A stretch of DNA of 12,763 nucleotides from contig SLGQ01000004.1 in the NCBI GenBank assembly GCA_007136595.1, forward strand, positions 1 to 12,763, read 5' to 3'. This document shows, piece after piece, positions 6,752 through 12,763 of this stretch. Each line of letters opens with the position of its first letter. Positions within the stretch are counted from its first letter, which is position 1. The position numbers and the translations under genes are program-made. Below the pieces are notes generated by a model that made no database searches, was not told the origin of the DNA, and was given only the letters and a program-made list of their open reading frames with translations. The DNA is from Candidatus Sumerlaeota bacterium (GTDB lineage Bacteria > UBP6 > UBA1177).

Positions 6752-9700
6752 TTACTGACGGAGTTCTTCTAAAAGAGCCAGGGTTTTAAGATAAAAAATA
6801 TTGTCAGGCTCGATCTGTTTTCTGAGATCAAGAAGCATTCTCCTTGCAGCTTGCGGATCATCATTTATCAGCTTGTCAGCTTCGTTATAGATTTCCTCGA
6901 TTTTTCTATTCAGTGCATTTAAACCGGCTGCGGCAAATTTATTGTTGTCTTCGTAGTACATAGCTTCATAAAAATCTTTCCTTGCGCCGCTGATGTCTCC
7001 TCTTTCAAGCTTTTCATTTCCTATGCTGCTTAAAGCATTTGCCATAAGGCTGTATATTTTCCTGGTTTGAGCAGAAAACTCATAAGTTCTCTCTCTTTCA
7101 GTAGTGAATCTACTGTCAGGAGCACTCAAGTTTCTTGATGCCGATTTTATTATTCCTTCAACTTTAGTGTTATACTGGTTCTCAATGTTTTGCTTAAGAG
7201 CTTCAAGTTTAGCTCTGGCAGCATTTTCCCTTTTTTCAGCAGCAGCAAGATCTCTTTCAAGCTGCACTCTTCTCTGTTTTGCCTCTTTTTCCCACCTGTT
7301 GAACATCACATCTGTCTGTTTTTCTGCATTTGCTATTTGATTTTTTAATGATACTTCCTCTTTACCTCTTTGGGTCAAAAGGTCTCTCATACTTTTTTCT
7401 ATAGCTTCTATCTGCGCAAGTATTTCTTCATGTTCATTTTCTGCTCTCTGCTCATATTTCCGGTAAATAGCTATCCTTTCTTTTTCAAGTGCGATCTCAT
7501 TTGCTTCCCTTTTCTTTTCAATAGCTATTTCAAGGTCACTTAGCATTTTTTCATTATTGATTTTAAGTTGTTCCATTCTTCTTGCTGATTCTATCCGGAA
7601 CTTTTCAGCTTTTGCTGTCATTGCCTCTATCTGTTTTTCTGTCAAGGCAAACTCTTTTCTTCTGGCGGCAATTTGTTTTTCAAATGCAGCTCTTCTCTTT
7701 TTTTCACTTGCAATTCTTTCAGCTTCCCTCTTTTCGGCTCTGCTTTCAATTTCTTTTATTCTTCTGTTTCTGGCATTATTTGAATTCTCAACTTTCTTTC
7801 TAACTTGAGCTTCAAAGTTCCCTCTACCGTTTTCAAGTGCGACAAGAGCCTTTTCTGCAGCTGCTTTTTCCACATTCTTTTTCTTTGTGAATGCAGCGAT
7901 CTCTTTTTGCACGGTATTTTCCAGTCTGGTAAAGGCGGCTGCCAGTTTTTTAATGTTTGCCTTGTGAGCTTTCATTGTGGGAGCCATTTTTTCTTCAATA
8001 AACTTAACATAGTTTTCTTCATACCTTACAAGATCATCCATAGCAACACGGAGCTGTTTTCTCGCAGTGATCCATCTCTGGTTTTTATCGTAATTAACAT
8101 CTCTCTCTTCAATGCCGAGTATTTCTCTTTCCAAAGCTTCTATTTTTTTAGCTCTTTCTGTCTGCCCCCTTCTATATTCTTCTTCCGCCTTGTTTTCTGC
8201 GGCTCTTCTTTGACCATCAAAACTTCTTTCAAGTTTCTCTCTGTTTATGTTTGAACTTTCCTGACCTCTTTGCAACCTTTGATCCTGCTTTTCAATATAG
8301 TCGGCTATTTCTCTTTCGATTTTATCAATGTTTACTGCCGCATCCTGTACCCTTTTCTCGTAATCTTCTATTTCTCTGTTAAAACCGGCAACTTCTTTGG
8401 CATTGATCTTTTCAGCTTCTTCAATGTCTCTTCTATCCTGCTCCAGAGCTTTATCCATCGATCTTTCAAATATCTGGTTTTCTCTCTGCTCATTTCTTTC
8501 AAAGTCTTCATTTGCTTTTTCCACTTCCTTTGTTATAGAAGCAAGTTTTCTGTCAAGATCTCTCACAGCAGCTTCCATTTTTCTGTAGTTTGCTTCAGCT
8601 TCCTTGCTTTCACTCTGTTCTGTGAAGCGGGCTTTTTTTCTTGCAAGACCAAGCTCCCTTCTCAGTTGAACTTCAAGCTTCTTTCTTTTAACTTCAAGTT
8701 CTCTAAGCTCTTTCTCTATCTCTCTCTGAAATCTCTCTTCAGCCGGCCTTCTATCATCAAGCCTTCTGTTCAAAGCACTTATTTCTCTTTCTGAATCGGT
8801 AAGTTTTTGTCTGTATTTTGAGTCCAGACCTGTCAGATCATTTTTAAGACTTTCTATTTTGTCTCTGTGATCTCTCTCTTCCCTTCTCTCTTCAGCTCTT
8901 TTTTTCTCTTCGCTCCTTTCAAATTCTACATTTATCCTTTCTCTTTCTCTCAATTGATCTGTAATTGATCTTTCCGCTTTATCGATCTCGGCTCTTCTCC
9001 AGTCAGAAACTTGAGCTATATCTTTTCTGATCTTGCGGAAAAGTGAATCAACATCTCTGTAATCAGATTCAGATGGCTCGTTATATCTGTCCCTGCGGCT
9101 CATTTCTCTTATGAATTGAAGTTCTTTATATCCCCTTTCTCTTATTGAACCATCGATTCTTTCAGCCCTTTTAAGTGAATCTATGGCTCTGCTGTGATCC
9201 CCCTCTCTGATCATTGCTTCAGCTCTTTCGATCAAAGTTACGACATCTTCCGCTTCCTGAGCCAATTTACCATCTCCGGCATCAGAAAAAAGTTTTAATG
9301 CCGCACTTATATCTCCTCCTTTATATGCCTTGAAACCGTTTCTTAAAGTTGTCCTTGCTTCTACAGCTGACATTCTTGACTGTGGCGAAGGATCTCTTCT
9401 ATCCCGATCCCGATCCCTATCTCTTCTGTCCCTGTCTCTGTCTCTGCTGGCAACAGCGGGTTCATCATCGTCATCATCATCTTGAGCGGCACCGGGAGCT
9501 GAAGCTATGTCTGAAGAGACAGTCATCAATGCCGCACCTACATCTGCAGCAAGATCTTCTTCATCAGAACCCGGTTCAACATTTACAACATATCTCATTA
9601 CCTGACGACCCTGATTTGAGTAAATATATAGATTTACTACTTTTGTCTTGTCCCTTCTTGTCTGGATGATCGGAAGAAGTATAAGGTCAGCTTTTCTTAC

Positions 9701-9970
9701 CCTTGAACTCAAAGATTCAACACATCTTCTGTCCATTCCGCACTTTTCGAAATCTCTTAAAAGTGCAGGGGGAATTACTTTCTCAGGATCGACAGCAATA
9801 GCACCGCGAATGGTTCTATAAATAAATTGAAGTTCCTCTGTCAACTTTTCAGCAAGCCGTGCATCCGGGCCCCTTCCTTGAGCAGGGAGAACAGCCATCG
9901 TCGGCTCCGAAGCTGACAACACGGAAAAAACAACAACAATAATTTGAAGCAACAAAAGTCTTTTCAACAT
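6752..9970 (-). CDS. Giant secreted coiled-coil protein with TolB-like head and TPR-like ends
   Basis: The 1072-residue product starts at an ATG preceded by AAAAGG eight bases away. Residues 1-20 are a signal peptide (cleavage likely at VLSA/SE) with no lipobox, so it should be periplasmic or exported. Residues 22-150 resemble the TolB-N-like strand/helix domain found in many deltaproteobacterial exported proteins (MAVLPAQ, then C77-GMDRR-C83, then KADLILLPIIQ); these are the only two cysteines seen. Residues 164-193 are a poly-Asp run followed by alternating Arg-Asp. About 203-290 look like TPR-type helices (GGDISAALKLFSDA, EGDHSRAIDSLKRAE). About 305-950 are a very long Lys/Glu/Arg/Ala-rich coiled coil, and about 970-1072 are again TPR-like (ERGDISGARKDFYEAM). 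A structural or scaffolding role in the envelope is inferred; no enzyme motif is visible. Confidence 0.75.
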   Translation of the reverse strand: MLKRLLLLQIIVVVFSVLSASEPTMAVLPAQGRGPDARLAEKLTEELQFIYRTIRGAIAVDPEKVIPPALLRDFEKCGMDRRCVESLSSRVRKADLILLPIIQTRRDKTKVVNLYIYSNQGRQVMRYVVNVEPGSDEEDLAADVGAALMTVSSDIASAPGAAQDDDDDDEPAVASRDRDRDRRDRDRDRDRRDPSPQSRMSAVEARTTLRNGFKAYKGGDISAALKLFSDAGDGKLAQEAEDVVTLIERAEAMIREGDHSRAIDSLKRAERIDGSIRERGYKELQFIREMSRRDRYNEPSESDYRDVDSLFRKIRKDIAQVSDWRRAEIDKAERSITDQLRERERINVEFERSEEKKRAEERREERDHRDKIESLKNDLTGLDSKYRQKLTDSEREISALNRRLDDRRPAEERFQREIEKELRELEVKRKKLEVQLRRELGLARKKARFTEQSESKEAEANYRKMEAAVRDLDRKLASITKEVEKANEDFERNEQRENQIFERSMDKALEQDRRDIEEAEKINAKEVAGFNREIEDYEKRVQDAAVNIDKIEREIADYIEKQDQRLQRGQESSNINREKLERSFDGQRRAAENKAEEEYRRGQTERAKKIEALEREILGIEERDVNYDKNQRWITARKQLRVAMDDLVRYEENYVKFIEEKMAPTMKAHKANIKKLAAAFTRLENTVQKEIAAFTKKKNVEKAAAEKALVALENGRGNFEAQVRKKVENSNNARNRRIKEIESRAEKREAERIASEKKRRAAFEKQIAARRKEFALTEKQIEAMTAKAEKFRIESARRMEQLKINNEKMLSDLEIAIEKKREANEIALEKERIAIYRKYEQRAENEHEEILAQIEAIEKSMRDLLTQRGKEEVSLKNQIANAEKQTDVMFNRWEKEAKQRRVQLERDLAAAEKRENAARAKLEALKQNIENQYNTKVEGIIKSASRNLSAPDSRFTTERERTYEFSAQTRKIYSLMANALSSIGNEKLERGDISGARKDFYEAMYYEDNNKFAAAGLNALNRKIEEIYNEADKLINDDPQAARRMLLDLRKQIEPDNIFYLKTLALLEELRQ
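9392..9481 (-). repeat. Low-complexity tract coding poly-Asp then Arg-Asp repeats
   Basis: Within the coiled-coil gene, codons 164-169 encode six Asp and codons 175-193 encode a nearly alternating Arg-Asp tract. At DNA level this is a degenerate short-unit repeat. It forms a highly charged hinge between the head domain and the first TPR-like helices. Confidence 0.8.
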
Positions 9971-10055
9971 CTTAACTACCTTTTTATTTTGATTGATATT
10001 AAAATTGCTTTTAGCGGCACCTTGCAGTTTACCTCATTGAAAACAAACACCGAAC

Positions 10056-10084
10056 AGGTTATTAAAATCAAGCAATATTGTCAA
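10056..10084 (-). promoter_or_regulatory. Possible promoter for the coiled-coil gene
   Basis: In the 157-base gap between clpB and the coiled-coil gene, the minus strand has a perfect TTGACA -35 box (10079-10084) and, after 17 bases, TAACCT (10056-10061), which matches the -10 consensus at only three positions. The start would be near 10049, with a leader of about 79 bases. The gap size and the perfect -35 favour independent transcription; the poor -10 box lowers confidence. No convincing terminator hairpin for clpB was found in the same gap. Confidence 0.35.
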
Positions 10085-10127
10085 AATTTTTTAAAGAAAA
10101 ACAACACCCGGAGCATTTTCAGTAAAA

Positions 10128-12263
10128 TCAACCGTTAAGGACCAGTCTCCCTTCTTTGAGATCAACTGTTATTGCCGATCCTTCTTTAACTTCATCTTTG
10201 AGTATTTTGGAAGCAAGCAGTGTTTCGAGGTTTTTTTCAAGGAATCTCCTTACTGTACGGGCTCCGTAAGTTGGAGAATACGATCTTTCAACGATATGAT
10301 CGACTGCATTGTCAGTTATGATGACTTCCATTTTTCTCTCTGAAAGAAGTTTGTTCATGTCGCGCACAAGAAGATTTACTATTTCTTTGAGGTCTTCTTT
10401 TGTCAGGGTGTTGAATATTACTGTCCCGTTAAGTCTGTTTAAAAATTCGGGTCTGAAGTGGAGTTTCACTTTTTCCATTATTTTTTCTTTTTCATTTTCT
10501 GAAACTTTTCCTTCCGTCCCTTCAATTATTTCGCTGCCGAGATTGGATGTCATAACGATTATTGTGTTTTTAAATGAAACTGTCCTCCCTTGATTGTCTG
10601 TTAAACGACCATCTTCAAGTATTTGAAGGAGAACATTGAAAACATCGGGATGGGCTTTTTCTATTTCATCAAGAAGAATGATAGAGTAGGGTTTTCTTCT
10701 CACAGCTTCCGTCAATTGACCACCTTCATCGTATCCCACATATCCCGGAGGTGCCCCTATCATTCTGGAAACTGAATGTTTTTCCATATACTCGCTCATA
10801 TCGAGCCTTACAATGTTATCCATTGAATCAAAAAGTTGCTGGGCTATCCTTTTTGCAAGTTCCGTTTTTCCAACACCTGTAGGTCCCAGAAAAATAAAAG
10901 AACCAAGTGGTCTATCAGGATTTGTAAGTCCCGCTTTCGACCTTAAAATTGAGTCAGTTATCGTTTCGATCGCTTCATTTTGTCCGACAACCCTCTCTCT
11001 CAATTTTTCACTCAACGAAAGGATCTTTTCTTTATCACTTTTTGTCATGTTGGAAACCGGAATTCCTGTCCACTTACTGACAACTTCAGCAATATGTCTT
11101 TCATCAAGAACTTCAGTTACCATAGTATTTTCCGAAGAACTTTTCATGGATGCTTCTTCAAGTTCTTTGTTAAGTTGAGCCAGTTTTCCGTATTTCAGCT
11201 CACTTATTTTTGAAAGGTCGTACTCTCTTTCAGCTTTTTCCAGCTCAAGCTTAACAGTGTCAATTTCTTTTTTCACCCTTTTTACAGATTCAACAGCTTT
11301 TTTTTCATTTTCCCAGACACTATGCTTACTGTCATATTCCTTTTTTATTTCACCAAGTTTTTTCTCAATGGTTTTTATATGCTCCGCTGTTGAACCCGAC
11401 TTGTCCCTTCTGCACCCTTCAAGTTCAACCTCAAGTTGCATTCTTTTTCTTTTGAGATCATCAAGTTCAGCGGGCATGCTGTCTATTTCGGTACGGAGCA
11501 TTGAACAAGCTTCATCAATGAGGTCTATTGCTTTATCGGGCTGAAATCTGTCAGAAATGTATCTGGTGGAATATTTTGCCGATGCAAGAATAGCAGATTC
11601 TGAAATGGTAATACCGTGATGAATTTCAAATCTGTCCCTTAAACCTCTCAATATTGAAACTGTTTCTTCCTCATCAGGAGGTTGCACCAGTAACGGCTGA
11701 AATCTTCTTTCAAGTGCGGCATCTTTTTCAACATATTTTCTATATTCATCCAGCGTAGTTGCTCCGATACAGTGCAATTCACCTCTGGCAAGCATCGGTT
11801 TAAGCATATTTGCCGCATCCATGCTTCCCTCGGCTCTCCCTGCTCCTACAATGGTATGCAACTCATCAATAAAAAGGATAACTCTTCCGTCAGAGTCTTT
11901 TATTGCTTTAAGGACAGCTTTCAACCTTTCTTCGAACTCACCTCTGAATTTTGCACCAGAGATCAAAGAACCCATATCAAGCTCGAAAATTTCTTTATCT
12001 TTCAAACCTGTAGGGACATCTCCCCGGAGAATTCTTCTTGCAAGCCCTTCGACTATTGCCGTTTTACCAACTCCCGGAGAACCGATGATCACCGGATTAT
12101 TCTTTGTTCTTCTCGAAAGAATGCGAACTATCCGCCTGATCTCGGAATCCCTTCCGATAACAGGGTCAAGTTTCCCCTTTTTTGCCAGTTCAACAAGACT
12201 CCTTCCATATTTCTGAAGAGGATTCTGATCGTTATTCTCTTCCTGTCTTCCATAGTTGTTCAT
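10128..12263 (-). CDS. clpB: ClpB-type protein disaggregase lacking the Clp N-domain
   Basis: The start chosen is the ATG at 12263, five bases after GGAGAG; a TTG at 12284 in frame has no such support. The 711-residue product is a Hsp100 ATPase that threads aggregated protein through a hexamer pore with DnaK. D1 carries Walker A GSPGVGKT (61-68), pore loop GAKFRGEFEER (103-113), Walker B ILFIDE (129-134) and the ALERRF arginine finger (184-188). A coiled middle domain spans about 255-385, diagnostic of ClpB rather than ClpA/ClpX. D2 carries Walker A GPTGVGKT (460-467), GAPPGYVGYDEGG (503-515) and Walker B IILLDE (528-533). No ClpP-binding IGF/IGL loop was seen. Full-length ClpB is about 860 residues; the double Clp N-domain is missing. 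An in-frame TAA lies two codons before the TTG, so no N-domain is encoded immediately upstream in this frame. Nucleotide-binding residues appear intact. Confidence 0.93.
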   Translation of the reverse strand: MNNYGRQEENNDQNPLQKYGRSLVELAKKGKLDPVIGRDSEIRRIVRILSRRTKNNPVIIGSPGVGKTAIVEGLARRILRGDVPTGLKDKEIFELDMGSLISGAKFRGEFEERLKAVLKAIKDSDGRVILFIDELHTIVGAGRAEGSMDAANMLKPMLARGELHCIGATTLDEYRKYVEKDAALERRFQPLLVQPPDEEETVSILRGLRDRFEIHHGITISESAILASAKYSTRYISDRFQPDKAIDLIDEACSMLRTEIDSMPAELDDLKRKRMQLEVELEGCRRDKSGSTAEHIKTIEKKLGEIKKEYDSKHSVWENEKKAVESVKRVKKEIDTVKLELEKAEREYDLSKISELKYGKLAQLNKELEEASMKSSSENTMVTEVLDERHIAEVVSKWTGIPVSNMTKSDKEKILSLSEKLRERVVGQNEAIETITDSILRSKAGLTNPDRPLGSFIFLGPTGVGKTELAKRIAQQLFDSMDNIVRLDMSEYMEKHSVSRMIGAPPGYVGYDEGGQLTEAVRRKPYSIILLDEIEKAHPDVFNVLLQILEDGRLTDNQGRTVSFKNTIIVMTSNLGSEIIEGTEGKVSENEKEKIMEKVKLHFRPEFLNRLNGTVIFNTLTKEDLKEIVNLLVRDMNKLLSERKMEVIITDNAVDHIVERSYSPTYGARTVRRFLEKNLETLLASKILKDEVKEGSAITVDLKEGRLVLNG

Positions 12264-12304
12264 ACAATCTCTCCATAAATGCAAATTTTAACTTGCCCAT
12301 TGTT

Positions 12305-12332
12305 TTTATATGCACGAACCTTCAGAATTCAA
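12305..12332 (-). promoter_or_regulatory. Probable promoter of clpB
   Basis: On the minus strand, TTGAAT (12327-12332) and TATAAA (12305-12310) are 16 bases apart, matching consensus at four and five of six positions. Transcription would start near 12298, about 35 bases before the clpB ATG. It lies between the redoxin-like stop codon (12340-12342) and clpB. No CIRCE-type inverted repeat, as used by the HrcA heat-shock repressor, is visible in this gap. Confidence 0.45.
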
Positions 12333-12339
12333 GATACCA

Positions 12340-12763
12340 CTACAACAACTCCCTGATCTTTTTCAAGATTTTGGAATGGTTGGTTTCTTTGTATATAAGT
12401 TTCCCTTTTTTATCAAGAATGAACATGTTGGGGAGATCTGCGGCACCTTTTTTATCTGCAACTCCATATCTGCGGCTTACAAGAAAATATTTGTCAAAGA
12501 CTATGGGGAAACCATATTTGTTTTTGTTGAAGTAGTCATGTATTTTTTGTTGTTCTTCGTTTCTATCCCCTCCTCCTGGAAGGGCGACAACAACAAGGGA
12601 AAGTCCCTTTCTTTTGTATATTTTTTCCCACTTATTTTATCAAGTTTTAGATAGTCCATTAAATCTGTTTTACTTATTTCAAGTTCCAAATAAGGATTAT
12701 TTTTTGCTTTATTTAAAAGCATATAGTAAATACGAAAATCAAAAATATTTCCCCTAAATCCTG
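12340..12763 (-). pseudogene. Thioredoxin-fold (redoxin/TlpA-like) gene, C-terminal part, apparently frameshifted
   Basis: One minus-strand frame reads from about 12638 to a TAG at 12342-12340 and gives a convincing thioredoxin-fold C-terminal half: KWEKIYKRKGLSLVVVALPG (helix then strand), YFNKNKYGFPIVFDKYFLVS, then AADLPNMFILDKKGKLIY, which holds the family's cis-proline, and a final helix ending in KKIRELL. This frame meets a TAA just before KWEKIY. The preceding part continues in another frame, open to the window edge, reading NPYLELEISKTDLMDYLKLD. Adding one A to the A4 run at 12635-12638 would join the two as LKLDKNKWEKIYKRKG. In the position of the redox CPxC this stretch has NPYL, and no CxxC is visible in the joined 140 or so residues. 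A mutated or sequencing-error gene is likeliest; programmed frameshifting is possible but less so. Confidence 0.6.

Noticed and set aside
7805..8794. Long plus-strand open frames (up to 174 codons) opposite the coiled-coil gene
   Set aside because: They are the complement of Lys/Glu/Arg-rich codons, giving Phe/Ser/Leu-rich sequence without domain, ribosome-binding site or conserved pattern.
10091..10125. Terminator hairpin after clpB
   Set aside because: Only a weak A/T stem with mismatches can be drawn; not convincing.
12264..12284. TTG at 12284 as the clpB start
   Set aside because: The GGAGAG at 12269-12274 is well placed for the ATG at 12263.
12612..12650. Programmed -1 frameshift in the redoxin-like gene at the A6 run
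   Set aside because: The run preceded by G is a poor slippery heptamer, and the second frame already shows family-like residues (KWEK) before it, so a simple one-base loss upstream explains the data better.
12310..12654. A 114-codon plus-strand open frame near the right end
   Set aside because: It is antisense to the redoxin-like sequence, whose minus-strand translation shows a recognisable fold.
12501..12722. A separate 73-residue minus-strand gene
   Set aside because: The frame is open through to the window edge, and its first part joins the redoxin-like frame after a one-base correction; beyond that point its sequence is nonsense-like.

Overview
The window reads like an AT-rich chromosomal segment of a Gram-negative bacterium with many surface or periplasmic proteins. 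Two lipoproteins and a secreted giant coiled-coil protein carry the low-complexity Asp/Asn/Gly/Thr or Arg-Asp linkers and spaced-cysteine modules often seen in Myxococcota and other former deltaproteobacteria. That assignment is by style only; there is no rRNA or marker gene here beyond clpB. No tRNA, rRNA, insertion sequence, integrase or CRISPR array was recognised.

Layout. The first 5.6 kb is transcribed rightward and the remaining 7.2 kb leftward, meeting at 5584/5586 with one base between the convergent stop codons. Rightward: the 3' part of a HEAT-repeat gene (2-1516); a degenerate HD-GYP-like gene that overlaps it by ATGA (1513-2961); a promoter-bearing gap; a lipoprotein with 29 tandem 9-bp repeats encoding Asp/Asn-Thr-Gly (3061-4374); and a CNT-family nucleoside transporter (4391-5584). 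Leftward, in transcription order: the 3' part of a thioredoxin-fold (redoxin/TlpA-like) gene that seems to have lost its frame and its CxxC (12763-12340); a ClpB disaggregase without the Clp N-domain (12263-10128); a secreted 1072-residue coiled-coil protein with a TolB-like head and TPR-like ends (9970-6752); and a CAP-domain lipoprotein (6680-5586).

How they may work together. The HEAT/HD pair is translationally coupled and probably acts as one cytoplasmic regulatory or scaffold unit. The envelope proteins (repeat lipoprotein, CAP lipoprotein, coiled-coil protein) have separate promoters and no shared pathway is evident. The transporter and ClpB are housekeeping-type functions. I see no obvious defence, secretion or biosynthetic cluster. 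The most unusual items are the Asp/Asn-Thr-Gly minisatellite with its internal 144-bp duplication, the broken cysteine-less redoxin, the N-domain-less ClpB, the degenerate HD-GYP site and the giant exported coiled coil.
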